Shown here: piece after piece, positions 12,954 through 27,200 of the stretch | How the letters are laid out: every line of letters starts with the position of its first letter | Position numbering within the stretch: the stretch's first letter is position 1 | Assembly (NCBI GenBank): GCA_023055505.1 | Contig: JALIRH010000006.1 | Location: forward strand, 26,633,105 to 26,697,104 | From: Callipepla californica brunnescens | Taxonomy: Eukaryota > Chordata > Aves > Galliformes > Odontophoridae | Direction of reading: 5' to 3' | Length of the DNA: 64,000 nucleotides | Notes under the pieces: generated by a model | Told to the model about the DNA's origin: nothing | The model's input: only the letters and a program-made list of their open reading frames with translations | The model's database searches: none | Position numbers and translations under genes: made by a program

Positions 12954-15687
12954 TAATTCTCTGTCAGTGAATAGCATGTTGCAAGTTTTTGCACATCATT
13001 TACACTTGCAGATCCCCTGGAGATTACTGTAATTATCCATTGTACAGTTTAATAGTAAATATTTCTACTATTGGTTAATTCCCCTTGTCAGAAGTTTCTG
13101 AAAATAAATGCTTAAAGTAACAGCAATAAATCTTATGATTCTTATCACTATTATTACTGTTTAACAATGTAAATAGAGACTGCCAGCTTTCTAAGAGACA
13201 CATCTATCACTTTCCTACCACTTTCTGATTTTTGTGTGAGAATTTCCTTTCCTTTTATAAAACCTTCCTAATGTTTTGTTTTTGTTGTTCTTTTGCTTTG
13301 TTTTATGCTCTTATTTGGTAACTCTCTCCCTAGAAGTGATTTCCAGTAGCTATGTACTTCTTCAAAACGTTGACTTAATATTTAGAGTAAACCTTAGGAT
13401 TGGACCTGCCTTGATAAAACCTTGCGTTATAAAGGAGGAGCACTTTGGCTCTTCACAAAAACCACATTTACATGCCATTCTCCTAATCCTGCAGAACTCA
13501 AAATGCAGAGCCGGTAAAGCAGAACAGTTTCTACTTTTCTGTACAAAATTTATACAGATGTGTCCAGGGTAGAGCTGAGGGTTACTGAGGCTCATGAAAT
13601 GCATGTTATGGTCTAAACTAAATACAAGGACTAGGACAGGACTAAGACATAGATGTACACTTCAACACCAGAGACGCCCAAATAACATATATAGGGAAGC
13701 CAGAGGGGAAGCAGACATGAAGGAAGGGAGACCTAGATCTTTCATTTTTTCCTCAGGTATTCTCATCTTGTATCTAAAAAGGAGTTGTTCTTTGCTCTAA
13801 AACACGCAGTGAAGAAAAGTCTGGAGAAAAAACATTCCGAAGATATGAATTCTCCCTACTGATACTAATTCCCCAATTCTAAAGTTCCTACTCAGACCAA
13901 AACCCTGTTAACAGGATCTTCATTCCAGTAAGAATGGAGTAGCTCAGCTGCTTACAGGAGCGGGTTCAATAGGCTAGTATTCCCATTACACCTTTTTCCA
14001 TGTATAACTGCTAGTCCTGTATGCCTTTGTCAGAACCTGAAACTAAAGCTGCTAGAAACAAACAGAAAAGGGTGTTTTATTCTATGGAATGCCCCAGAAT
14101 TACTCTCAAAAGACATGTTTTTTGGCTGTTAGGGTGGCTGCCCATCTGGTTATACTTTTAAAGAAAAATGATGATTGAATATTCCTTCTTATGTGAAACA
14201 GAATTGCTAATTCAGAAATATCAAAGTGATCTGGTTTTTGTTCTGTCACAGCCTGGTGTTCAGGTTAGTCTATTAAACTACTTCAGCACTTTATTTCACC
14301 TACTCTGACTCTGCTGTTCTTTAGCCAGGCTTTGATACAACAGTCCTGACTCGTGCTCTTTGCAGCCTTCTCAGATGGCCATAGTGCAAAAATCCACTTA
14401 GCATTTAAACATTAGGCTTGAGGAATGAGCTTTAATGGTCTTGTCCTGCAGAAAGTATATTTACTGGATTTGTTCATTGCCAGGACCAAAACTATTGACA
14501 GTCTCACCTGCCCATGAATCCAGAGAACACTTTCCCTCAGGCAACTCTGTAGTTCTGGCACAATTTCATTTACAGTTTCATCTTTGCATCTTCTCGTCTC
14601 TTCTGGTAGGTAACTGACCAAAGGGTCCTTCTCCTGTTTAGCTCCACATGATTATGTTCTTCTCATTTTCTAGGAGTTTTATTCCATCTTGCTTTACATT
14701 TCCTTCCACAGTGAAATTTTGACCCTTGTTATCATGTATATATGAGACTTTATATATTTTACACTAAGAGAAAAGTGAGTGAATATTGCTACATTTATAA
14801 AGACTGAGCCACATCTTGCTATGCCATATACTCCAAAAAGAAGGTGCCTGGAAAAAAGTAACTGCTGAAAGTGACTGGGAGTGCCAGACTGAGTTCTGTA
14901 ATAGTGGCAGACATCTGCTTGCCACCCAAAGTCTGGGAAATCCCTGTCAACTCACCATTCAGCTTACTCTATCTGCTTTTGGCTGAAAACTGATTTATCC
15001 TTCAGTTTTATAAATAATCCTGCATGAAATGCTTGTTTTGAACGATGTGAAGCAGGTTAGGTAACACCTCAGTGCAAGCTTCGCTGCTCTCACCTACATC
15101 ACTCGAACTCACATCAAAGCTCCAGTCATTTGACTTGGCATCACCTACTGCTTGACTCAGTCTGGGTGATCAATGCCCGTTTGCCCCTTTAAAGTAGGAA
15201 AAAAATGCAGGTTGCTTTTCAATGATTTTCAGTCACAATGGAGTTCAGCCTCTGGTGAGAGGACATGTGGGATAGATGCAGGGCAAGATGCCTTGCCCAG
15301 GCCATGATCATTCTCCACTTGTGCACAGTTTCTTTCTACCAGTGGCAATCAACTATCAGAACAGAATCCAGCAGAACACTTTAGGCCAAGATTCTTAGTA
15401 CCAGACAGACTTCATAGATGTGAATATCTAATTAAAAGGTAATGTGACTTATTACAACTCTAGAAACAAACAAAAATCAAAGATAAAATGCAATCAAATT
15501 TTCAGTTCCTCTCCTACATGCTCATAGGGTCTTTCCTAAGTGTCCCCCTCTATTTCATGCTAAAACCAAATTCACACAGTCAGGGTTCTGCTACAGGGAG
15601 CTGCTGTTTGGGATGTCTGAGCCATCAAAGCTGAGGGACTCGTTGAAGAAGCAATATCTATACTAAAATGTGGAACAAACTTTTTCT

Positions 15688-15700
15688 GGGGGGGGGGGGG
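15688..15700 (+). repeat. G13 homopolymer
   Basis: There are thirteen consecutive G residues between a T/C-rich flank and TTTGTGG. It is liable to length error in sequencing and to slippage. Confidence 0.85.
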
Positions 15701-17599
15701 TTTGTGGCTATTTGTGCTTTTTCACTGAAAGCAAACTTAGAGGAAGGCTGTTTTCACTGTATTCCTCTCTGTTCCTGTAATTGTAATATCTTATAATGCA
15801 ACCACATTTTAAATCTACTCGGATCAAGATATAAATTATACCAACTTTGTCTACAGGTACAAAAGTTATGTTCTACCTCATGACAGATACTCTACCTGAA
15901 AAACAAATGGACAATGATGCCGGGAAAAGCTTCTGATTACTTCTCACTACTGTTTAAAGTAAGGAAACAATACCATATACTGATGACACTTTTGGAAAAT
16001 TCATTATCATTGGTGGTCTCTTATGACACATGAATTTTTCAGACTAACTGTGGCACGCAGAAACAGAGTTCTGTTACCAGTGAGACTACTTCACAATATG
16101 TAACGTGGAAGATTTGTTGTGAAAAGGATGCAGAATTATTCATGATAAACTGTCCTGCCTCACATAACCATGCCGAGTCCATTCATACCTACCTCAGCTA
16201 TGAATGAGGCCCATTCAGTTGAACATAGGAAGGATTTGCAGGGCTCAGATTCCAAGTCTGACACAATTAATAGTGTTTATAAGCTCAAGAATGTTGCTGT
16301 TGGGACAGAGTGTATTCAAGACAAGTGATCATATTTCATAGCACACTTAATGGGTGAAGAGGCACTTGACATAAGACACTCTCGTTCTCATAATACAAAT
16401 GGTTTTGTTGTTTAGGAAGGTTTACATTTTCTTCAGCAGCTTTCCCTTCCTTTTTTTACTGGTTTCATACATAAGTTTAATTTTCTTGCTATTCCACTGC
16501 CTTGACTTCTAGAATATGTAAACAAAGAGAAAAAAAGCTTTTTGCTTTGAGTATCAACAAAACTGAGTATCAGGATGCTTTTGTATTTAACAGATCTGCA
16601 GTTGCATGAAAAAAGTCTGCAATATCATGAATCAAATAGCAGCAGATAAAAATAGTGAGATTCCAAACTGAGAAGCGTTCATAAAAAATAATGGATCTCA
16701 AAGCAAACAAACAAGTAAATAAATATATAAAGAGACTTTGGAAAATATCTATTTAGGGAACATGAAATTCAGTAAATGCAAGTTCTTCGGTCAAAATAAC
16801 TGTGGCATTGACATTTTTGGGGCACTTCCAGTATTATTTCCCCCCATAGGGATGTGCAGCTAAGGTAGGACCACTTCTGAAGTAACATACTGATTTCCTC
16901 TCTCCTCTGAACTAGGAAACACTGACAAATCTGTGCAAAAGAAAACAGGAAAAAAAACCACAAAACAACACAAAACAAAACAAAAACATGGGCTCTGCTT
17001 GTAGGAGAGTATATATATTTGTATGTTCAAGTCCCACTGAAGTTCAATTGATTTAACATTAGCTCACATAGATGTTTCCTTAAATAAGGGGCTCAAAGAG
17101 GAGCAAAATGTACGGCCTGGAGGAGATACCTTTCAATATAATGTCTATAAACCAGCAAAGTGGGTGCATACATCATTTTGTTTTAGGCCATAAAGGAGAC
17201 AGAAGTGTTGCCTCAATTACAAGGAAGCATACAGGTGTGAGTGATGTAATGAGGCAAAACCAGGAGAAAACCAAGCTCCTGCTTGAGGTCCTCATGGAGA
17301 GCAAGACAGGCTATGGATATCCTTGAGAAAAGAGGCTGAATCCAAACCAACATGAATGAAAGACTCCAACTGCCAATAGCCCCTAGCAGATAGAAAAATA
17401 GCTTTGAGGGAAGTGAGGGATCTGCACAGCCCTGGGCCCTACGGTGGGAATGAAGCTGTCCCTGTTGGATGAGTAACACACACAGTGAACTCGCTGTCCA
17501 GGTGGTAGGCCTGACTTGAGCTTTTGCTGTTTGTCAGTATTTAACACTGAGGAACAAGCAAAGAAACAAAACCAAAAACAAAAATAACAGCAAAAAGCC

Positions 17600-18500
17600 T
17601 GTCTTCCTTAACAAGGAGTTCCTTTCAACTGGTTATTAATTAGAGAAGCAAATGCTGGATCTGTCAGCCCTCTGCAGAGCTGCTCGCAGGGGAAAGTACA
17701 AAGCGAGAGCCTGCTGTGGGGCAAGCTGATGACTCACTTTTAATATCAGGTTGAGCCAGGCTCTCAAATGTTGCCAAGTTAACTCTGCAGGGATCCCCAC
17801 TTCAGCCCACTCACATTTCCTAATAACAGCACTGCACTTCAGCAGGCTTTGCTGCGGCAAGGCACTTTGATTTGTAAACAGAGGCAGTCTAGGAAATAAT
17901 GTGCCTGTGCGGTTAGACATGTAATGTTGTAAGACAACAAGGTATAATGGAAGCAGTGCCATTAAGCAGCCAGGGAATATTGCTCAAATTTGAACATGAC
18001 AGCGATTAATAAGAGATAATTTTTAATGGTACTTTAAAATTCTACCCATGCCCTCTGTAGTCCCAGGAGGGGTATTACTGCCCCTCTTTGCAACACATAA
18101 AGAGGAAAAGACTTCTGGTAAAGGTATGCTCGCAGAAGCATGCATTTTAAAAATATTTAATTTATAGCCAGTGCAACTAACAGTGTTTTGCACAAAATAG
18201 AGTAAACGTTCCTGAGTTCTGACATCAGGACTTAAACCATTGGGCTTGCTGAAATACATTTACAGGTTCTTTAGACATTTACTCATCTCAGTGTACTGAA
18301 ATTTGGGATGCACAGAAACACACCAAGGCACTGACTCACTCTTGGCAGATTTGCATCTCATTCTACCCTGGCATAAACTGCGACTTGCTTGCTGTTGCCA
18401 CACAGATCAAAAGGCGTGTGTTTATCGTCCTGGCCATGTGACTGGGAATATATTGCTGCGTAAGCTCCACATTAGGCCTCCTGCTTGAGGACAAACCCCT
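17600..18500. promoter_or_regulatory. Enhancer-like motif-dense block (candidate)
   Basis: This block has balanced composition, no repeat signature and closely packed transcription-factor-like sites. These include TAATTA at 17637-17642, an AP-1 TGACTCA at 17731-17737, a forkhead TGTAAACA at 17873-17880, and homeobox-like ATTAAT at 18005-18010. A 108-codon minus-strand frame (17636-17962) is open but resembles nothing I know. Conserved noncoding enhancers often look like this. The call is inference without an alignment. Confidence 0.3.
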
Positions 18501-21500
18501 TTCTGTTCAGACATACAAATCTTTTCTGAAAAGAGACGTCTGTACGGTTGTAAGACTTCCCCACCAAACTGATTGAAAATCCAGCAGTGTATGCTGAAAT
18601 GTTAAACAACTCTGTGAAAGAGGTTAACCTACCCCTTTCCCCCTTCAGCCATGTGAGTAAGGCTTCAGCTTGGGCTGTGGCAAGCAGCCCTCATCCCAGC
18701 CTGTGCCTGGCACACTGTCAGCATAACAGCCATGTACTTTCCCAGCAAATGTAGCCTAATGTGCAGCAGGTAGAAGTCCTGAGGTAGTAAATAAATGTTT
18801 TTTTTCCTCTCACTAAATTTATTTTGCTGCCACTGAGCAGACACAGAAAGGAAGAAGAAAAGCCCAGCCAAAGGATATGTAAAAATCTAAAATCAGACAA
18901 AAAGGGAAGAATTCCTAGGTGATTTATGCCATTTCACCCACCTAATCTCCCCCAGCCAGCCAATGAAATGGGACAGTAAGCATACACTACACACTATTCA
19001 CTTCTATTTTGTGTCTAATCAGTGGGTTGCCAAACCCTAAGTAGGTACTTGTGCTCCTTAGTCCCTGCCAGATGACCTCTATGAATGAAGATATCCTGGT
19101 GCTATCAATTGCTTACCTCCTGCCACTCCTGTGAGTTCTCTTTTTAGATGTACAGCTCATCAAAATGATGTGGTTTCCTTATGTCAAGATATCCAATTTT
19201 TGTGATTAAAAAGGAATTATCAGTAGGAATAGCTGGCTAAATCTCATCATTGCTACCAAGTCTCTCATTAAACAAAACCTCTGTTTAGCACTCCCTTAAA
19301 TACAAAGTCAAAGCAAAAACTTTTTAACTATTGTTAATTAATCCCTGAGCGTCTGTTTTGTCTCACTGCAGGTCTCAGCAGGCAATAACACAGACACCAC
19401 ACACTCAGTATATGCTATCTACAACCACTGTTGCTTAGCATTTAAAAAGTGGCTTTCCATTAATAGGTACCATCTTCTCAAGAGCTTATACATTTACAAA
19501 AGTAGAGAATCTATTAATGGAACTTATTTACAATGATCTTAATGCCTTAGGTTTTTTCAGTTCAAAACATTTTTGAATTGTTTTTGAATGCTGCTTGGAC
19601 AGAAAAAGTGCATTAAAGTGTGAATGCTAGTCCAACTGCTTTGAGAAGTATCAAAAGAAGTACATAGAGGAGAGATCTTTGGCTGGGGTAAATCACAATA
19701 GTTCCAGAGAGAAAAGAGAGGCACCAGTGAGGATTTAGTGCTGGCTGTACATAGTCATGGACATGCACAGAGACATTCTTACACCTTTTACTCATCATTT
19801 AGCAACATTATTTGTGCATGTCTGAAACAATGGTCATGAGATGTGAGGCTGTCAGGAAAAACTGGTTTTCTTGGAATCACCACAGGTTTAATTTGCCCCA
19901 TATTTATTATCAAAGGGTGTGCATGTACAGCAGTGGAGCAGTGGTAGAAGAATGAAAAAGACAGATAACACTAGTCAAAGAGAGTAAAGACCTCTAACCC
20001 TACTGGGCTTAGGAGCTCTCAGGTGGATTGATGACATTACACATCTGTATGTGTGTGAGGCAGTTATTTTGGCATGCACGCATTAGCTAGCAACCTATAT
20101 GGAAGGGTACAGCCGCTAGTCATCTTAAAGAAAATGAAATTAAGCAATGATTTATGCCTCCGTGGCATTTTTAGTTCCTCAGTTCTGGATAGCTGATGAT
20201 TCCTTCACATTATATTTCAGAATGGAGGATCTTCTAAAATAGAATTTTTTAGTAAAACATGTGTAGAAATATGTATTTCCCTCATATGTAGTCAAAAACT
20301 CCAAGGATTTGATTAGAACTGTAGTGCAGGAAGTTCAGAATTTGTCTCAAAGCTTATGTATGCAGTTAGAAAATAAAGCCACACATAGCTCTTCCTCTAT
20401 ATGTGTACCTTTCGCATTACGTCCATAACAGTCAAAGCTATGCAGAAATGGTGATTTAATTATAATTGGCCATCATAATTTTTGGCAGCATCACCTGTAT
20501 CTGACCTTTGTATTCTCGGAGCATTAATATGGCTTTCCTGAAATGCGTTCATTTTTTTTGCAGGAACATTTTTCCACTAATACTTGACACAGACAGAGAT
20601 AGCATGGATTTACCCTTCTCTGACTTGATGAGAAAATGCCAAACGAAAGCTATCCACAGTCTTCATTGTAATTAAACATGGCACAGGTGAAGTAACTTTC
20701 TTCTTTCTGAACTGCGAAGATTATGGATTTGATTGAAGATTTTAGAAGAAGAATAATTGTTTTGAAGTTGGGAAGAGCGTAAACTGAGTTACGAAGAGAA
20801 AGCCTAATACCTTGCTATTATATTGTTAAAGCAGTCAACTGAGGTCTGTTAAGTCTACAGAATCAATAAACAAAGAACAAAAACACCACAACACAACACA
20901 GTAATTTTTGTGCTTATTTTCTTGCTTTTCAGCCTAAGTTGTGGTAGAGTGGCATCTTCTAGAGTCTTTAATTTATATGGAAGATGCTCAGCTATGTCAG
21001 TGAAGTTCAAGTAGGCTGGAAGTCCAATAGCAACTCCATCTAATGAACGTGTGACTTGACACCACTCCATTAATAAATAAATGATTAGCATTAGATAAGA
21101 TACCCAACAGTAGAATTTACCAGTGTGTATGCCATTTGTGCCCCTGTTGAGGTACCTTATTGAGCAGCTAAAGACACTGGGGCATACTATATTTAAATCC
21201 AGATAGGGTCATTCCTTTGATGTTTCATTGCTGTTGTGGTAAGAGTTATGGGATTTGGTAGGACCTTATTGATTTCTCCAGTGTAGGACTTCAATTTTCC
21301 TCAATTTTCAGTCTGGAGGAATGAGCTTCAAAGAGTACGCCCACTACCTTCTGCAAGTCTTATCATCAAATTGCTAATCTAATTAACATCTGTAAAAATT
21401 TCTACATCGCATTGACTCAACTGCTCTTGGAGCCCCATGGCATCTAGTTAAGTAACTTTCCAACACAAGAGAAAGGCTAAGTGTACAGCCATGTTTGCTG

Positions 21501-21972
21501 TACACTTCAACCTGGGACCCTGATTGCTTTACCAACTGCTCCTGAATTTGTTTTTATAACTTGCTAAGGAATATTTCATTTTTTGGTCCAATATTTTCAT
21601 TTCTATCCTCCATTTTCACCTGTCATGAAAAGTAGTCTCCAGATTGAATATAAAATGTACAAATTCAAAAAAATAAAAATGAATAAAAATAATTAGAGAT
21701 ACTACTTGCAAAAGATGTGCACAGCAAACAGTTAACAATATTAGCAGGAAAAAAAAGGCATTTCTACAGTGTTTTACTTTTAAGGCCTTAGTTTCAGCTG
21801 TGCATGATCTCCATTACAAAAGAATGTATTAAGGGCATATTTCTTGAGAAGAAAGTAAAAATTTGGACCAAGTTTTCAAGAACAATTGCTGTTGAGGGAG
21901 TGGTCAATAATCCTGTTTGCACTAATAGATTTGGAGCTATCTGCCCTTCGAGAAATGAGAGAGTTAGCAAAT
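18501..21972. other. Intergenic, no gene recognised
   Basis: This is unique-looking sequence. The part around 20000-20330 is again motif-dense and could be regulatory, but no gene, RNA or repeat is supported. Confidence 0.5.
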
Positions 21973-22705
21973 TATAGAATCATCAAATGGTTTGTGCTGG
22001 GAGGGGATTCAAAGATTATCTTGTTCCATAGGCAGGTTTGCCAGGGCCACACCCAACCTGGCTTTGAACTCCTCCAGTGATGGGGCATTCATAGCTTTTC
22101 TGGAGAGCCTGTTTGAGCACCTAACCATCATCTGAATAAAAATATTCCTCCTAACATCTAACCTAAATCTTCCCTCTTTTAGTTTAAGAGCATTCCTCCT
22201 TGTCCTCTCATTATCAGAGCACGTAAAAAGACAGACTTCCTCCATAACCTCTCGGTATGTACTTGAAGGCTGTAATGTGATTTCCATGGAGTCTTCTCCA
22301 AGCTAATCAAGCCCAGTTCCCACAACCATTCTTCATAGGAAAGGTGCTTCAGCCCTCTGATCATCTTTGTGGCCTCATCTAGACTTGCTCCAACAGTTTT
22401 GCATCCTTCATGTGCTGAGGGCCCCAGGCCTGGATGCAATACTCTAGGTGAGGCCTCACGAGGGCAGAGCAGAGAGGAGCAACCTCAACCCCCCTGCTGG
22501 CTGCTCCTCTTTCGATACAGCCTAGGATGCAGTTGGCCTTATGGGCTGCAAGCACGTACTGTTGATTCATGTCAAGCTTTTCAAGTCCTTCTCAGCAGGG
22601 CTGCTCTCTATGAGGTATTCTCCTAGTCTGTACACATATCTGGGATGCCTTAACCCAAATGAAACAACTTGCACTTGGCCTTCTGGAATCTCTGAGCGAT
22701 GCCAA
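21973..22705 (-). mobile_element. CR1 LINE, 5'-truncated, about 0.73 kb
   Basis: On the plus strand the copy starts at ATAGAATCATCAAATGGTTT, the reversed 3' end. It continues through hallmark CR1 text such as CTTGTCCTCTCATTATCAG, CAGCCCTCTGATCATCTTTG and TGCACTTGGCC. Read on the minus strand it retains the end of ORF2. One frame keeps SALVRPHLEYCIQAWGP (within 22379-22570) and another keeps LSYEEWLWELGLISLEK (within 22179-22439), so at least one frameshift separates them. It is the longest CR1 copy in the window and clearly dead. Confidence 0.95.
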
Positions 22706-22879
22706 AAACAACACTGCATGTCATAGAGGGCAAAATAATTCTTTACTTCCATATCAGGAGCTATATAGTACTCAAAAATGATTTATATCTGTTTTGAGAT
22801 GATTCTACAAAACTTTTGCAGCCAAGATGTCGGCAGGAATCTTATTATCATCTGAATTTGAAAAGCATGCAACACGGAG
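22706..22879. other. Intergenic, nothing recognised
   Basis: This short unique stretch follows the CR1. The 5' edge of the CR1 may extend a few tens of bases into it. Confidence 0.5.
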
Positions 22880-24200
22880 AATGTGATCCTGAATCGGTTG
22901 GACACGTGGATGTGACATCATTTTCTCTTTCTCATTTTTCAATCCTGAATTTGTAAATGGTTTTTCCTAAGTGTAAAATCCAGTGCAATATTTTTCAGGA
23001 AGCCCAACTACCTTAAGGGTTTTTGTTATTTAAACTGACACTTATGATAATTTTGGTGCACGTGTTTTTTATTAGCTAAGTTATTCATTTCTAATTTTCG
23101 TAGAGTCTATCAAATTGTAAATAGACATCAGATATTATTTTTCTATTCCCCCACGTCCAAACAAATTACAATTTAATGAATAATGTGCAGTTTTTAACTG
23201 GTTTGCAATAGAGCTGCAGATCAGGTTTTACAGCTGCAGGGAACAAGGCCTAGTGCCACCCAGAGTGCTTTCTTAAAAAGATGGAATTTCAGCGCATCCC
23301 TCTTGTCCCCAAAATCTCCATAAAACTTTCCATGTCCAGCTGTAGTTCTAAGCCCTTCACAGACACAGCTGTGGAACGAGTGGGATTTACTACAGCCTCT
23401 TTCACTAAATGACCAGAGTATTCCCAGTTATTGAAAACATCCTCATTTTATATCATCCAGCCATAAGAGGATTCTGGTGGCACCCTAAAGTGAAAGGAAG
23501 GCATCTGCTGCTCCTCCAGCTAAGCCAATGACACTGGCATGTCCCATTCTGCCTGAGCTCCACTCTGCAGTGTCAGGGGTGCTGACGGAGAAACGCACCC
23601 GTAACTCAGGCACATATCTGGGGACAAGCAACTTGGAAGATGGTTAAAAATGGGACAAAAAGATTCAGCCAAGCCATTATCATTAGGCTGTAACCATTGC
23701 TTTCTGAACAATACCTCGCCTCACAGGTACGCTCCTCAGTTTCTCCTTCAGTTTCTAAAAGTGACGATTATTTCAGAAGAAATCAATAAACATCAGTATA
23801 CATAAAATAAGGGACAGATCAAATAAAGGTATTTCCGTATTAAAAACTATTAATTTTGTGCAACATACATTTGAATTTCAATTATTAAATTCCATTACGT
23901 TAGAATGATATATATATAACTCAGACTTCAGAGTGTTAATTTCATAGTCCCCTCCAAGCTGTTCCTGCGAAGGTGCTAGGGTAATTAACTGCCATTTTCT
24001 CAGAAATTCAGAATCTGCAATTAATCAAAAAGCAGGGCCTGAGTGATTGTAGAAAACAGTAACACTTAGTTTATTATGTAGCACATTCTCATTCGAGTTG
24101 TTTTATGATGGGATCAGCTACACTTTTCCCCCAGAATTTATTATGCTTAACCTTCAGCCAATTAGTTTTTCTCACTTAAAGTTAACTTAAAACCTGGTGA
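22880..24200. promoter_or_regulatory. Enhancer-like motif-dense block (candidate)
   Basis: Two perfect CACGTG E-boxes (22903-22908 and 23059-23064), a CRE-like TGACATCA (22913-22920) and a CAGCTG E-box (23231-23236) lie within 340 nt. Several TAAT-type homeobox cores follow across 23840-24200. No repeat or coding signature is present. The regulatory reading is inference; individual six-base motifs occur by chance. Confidence 0.25.
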
Positions 24201-27200
24201 GTTTGTTATATATATGTGTACGGTTGCTTGTCAGTTACACTGGTCGGAGACCTGCAGGATTGTGTGTGTTTAAGCAATTAGGAATCTGGTACTGTCCAGA
24301 AAAAGAAAAAAAAAAACAAAAGGAAAAAAATTCCTTTCTTAAAGTGATGGTTTTCCTCAAAGAAAAAGATTATATGAGAATGGAAAAATGAGAGCAATGA
24401 TAAAACTCAGCTTGCCACAGCTACAAGCAAATATTTGGCATGGAGGAGAACCCACAGCTGGCTGTACTGTGCCCTGAAGGGATAATCAATAGAATTCAAG
24501 TCTGCATCCTATGACTGGATATACTGATAGAGTTCTCCATTTGCATTCATGGCCCAAAATCAATTCAAGGTACTGTGATAACGGTGAAGCAGGGACATTT
24601 TAATTTTGTATTTAAAGTCTAGTCCAGAGTTAGCATTTCACTTAAGTTCCTGTGTGCTTGTCGAGCTAAAGTCTGGTGCTCTGTCACACGTTGCTTTTAC
24701 AGCTAGTCTCACAGGGAAGGAGACTTTAAAATTATAGCCAGTTAAGTGGACGGTTTGCTGAATGCTACTTGTGTGGATAATAGTAGCAGGCCTCCCCAGT
24801 GGTCTGGAAGGACAGTTGTAATTAGCTGAATCTGTTTTTCCTTCCTAGCTATATACATCTGCAGCTGGAAGTCCTCTAGTTTCACGGCTCTGGTGCTGAA
24901 GTGTACACTGTAGAGTTCAGTGTGATGGAACCTCCAGAGAAAACCAAATTTTGACAGGATGATTACTGACATAGAGCTACAAGAAGGACAATGCTGAGAG
25001 ACTTCTGCTGATCCTAAGAGGACTGGTAGAACTTAATAACCCATTTCAATAGGATTAATGTTGATTGAATAGTGTGGTGTATTAGACACCCACCATGCTA
25101 CCACTTTGACCTGTTATTTATCGCAGCTATCATTCATATATCTCTGCTTCTGGACACTTCTTCCTTACCTATGCTTCTAACCGCATCTCTATGGATATTT
25201 ACAAAAGAAGGCCTTTATACACTGAAATACCTCTCAGGTGGAACATGTACCATGTACATGTATTGTTCTGCCACCACGATAAGAGGAACCTTGTACAAAC
25301 GCACTCAGAAGACCTTCTCCAGCCTTGATTTTCTTTCATTGCTTTAGATTTATAGATTTATAAGGGGTTGGTTAACTCATCAGGTAAGGAATTTAAATAG
25401 TCATTTATCATTAATTTGTATTATACTGGTACCAGTGCTACTCTGTACAGAGAGCAGATCTGCTTCCATGTAGAATCAGTACAATCACAGCCTAGGTTTG
25501 AGCAGCCCATATCATGGCAGTATGGCAGAGTACCCTGATAGGTAGGAGAGACTGGAATATTTCTACAAAGGACAGGCTTCATGCAAAAAACAGTCTACCC
25601 ATACCTAACGCTAAAGAATGTGAAGGCAGAGAATTTTTCATTTGTGGAAAGCAACTTTAAGCGTAACACTTTGGGAATAAAAAACAGAGAGTGAAAAAAT
25701 CAAAGCTAAAAAGCTTTTGTGAAAATGAGGTTGGTTTTACAGAAAGACTGAGTTCCTTTCTGACCTGTGTATTCTATTTTGATTTGGGTAATCCCAGTGA
25801 CCTCTCAAAGTATCTGAGAACACCAAATCTGGCACAAAATTGGCAAAATAATTTGAATACTTACACCTGATAGAGACTAAAAGGAGATCATATTAAATAA
25901 GTGACTCAAAATTGATCATTTAAGGTAACAGTTAGCAGCAAAATGGAAACGCTGGTCTAGCAGCAATGGCTGCAACAATGCAGTCAAACAATGTTGAGTG
26001 GCACTTAGTCTTAGTTTGCATGGCACCACCCACTTGAATTAATTAATAAAAGTCCACATAAATCCCTTCTTGCAAATCTGGTGCTTTATATGTGTAAGGC
26101 TGTCAGAACAGTGAACTATCTTTGTGCACACTTTGGAAAAAAAAGCTGAGAGGGTTTTTGATCTGGCCCTCCAATTTTTTATTATATTTCAGAATTTGGA
26201 AATGGTGTGGATGAAGTAGAGCATCCAAACATTTGCATATTTTATTTTGTCTAAAACAGAAATTACAGGAAAAGCAAGTTAGAATTTAGGGAGACCAAAA
26301 GCAAAGGCCACATCCAAAAAGAACAGGGTTATTCCACATACTTCTGTATCACTGATTAGAGAATGACAGTTACGTCTGAACTGTTTATAGTACTTTAACA
26401 TCATTGAAGAACTAACAAGTTAGTTAGCTAGTTCACTGTTCATCCTGCTTGCCTGCTCTTGTTCAGATGCGAACTCAGAAAATCAAAACACGTTTTAAAG
26501 CTGATTGTTAGCTCTCTGTTCCAAGCGTGTTTGTCACATTCCAGAATTTAAGACAAGATCCAAATCCACTGCTCCCTGTATTGTATCCACTGAAGAATTC
26601 TAGGCTGAATAAAAGTAATATGTCTCATCTTCATTTCTTTTTCTACTTTGGAAACCCTCCTGTTTTATAACAAAATATTGGGTTTTGTGTTGCCTGTTGC
26701 TTTTTTCTTTCCTTTACATTCAGACAGGTCCTACTGCTTATCTATGCTATAGAGGAAAACCACTATGCGGTTTTCAGCTAAATGTAACAGAGGTAGGGCT
26801 CTCAGGCCACGGAAAGCCCAACAAGATGTATAAAAATGGATATCGATGAACAAAGGATAAAATCACTGGAGCATCTCTGCCTAGTCTGAATCACATGGAA
26901 AATAATGAAAACGGCCAAAATGTGTGTGGAATGTCACAAGCCATACAAAATCAGCTTCTGAAAGGAACTGTTACATTTACTTTTAATTTATGAACTATTA
27001 CATCTCACAAAAAACATACAACTGGCTTTTTACCTTTTCCTCCCATAAAGCCACGTGAAGCTTTTTGCCAGGCTAGTAAGCGTTAACAAAAATATTTAAT
27101 GTTAGTTTGGTATTGTAGAAATCTATCTCCTGGGATATAGATACAGTATCATGATTTAAAGCTCTGCTGTATTAAGGTTCTGTGAGTTTCTGCACATGTT

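Larger units (their letters stand above)
11070..17600. other. Intergenic, no gene recognised
   Basis: This stretch is mostly unique AT-rich sequence. It holds a (TA)n run at 12935-12953 and a G13 homopolymer at 15688-15700. The 110-codon frame at 11365-11697 and smaller ones lack motifs and lie in AT-rich DNA. Nothing else is supported. Confidence 0.55.

Noticed and set aside
22009..22752. Several small frames on both strands
   Set aside because: They are fragments of CR1 ORF2 and its antisense, separated by frameshifts, not host genes.
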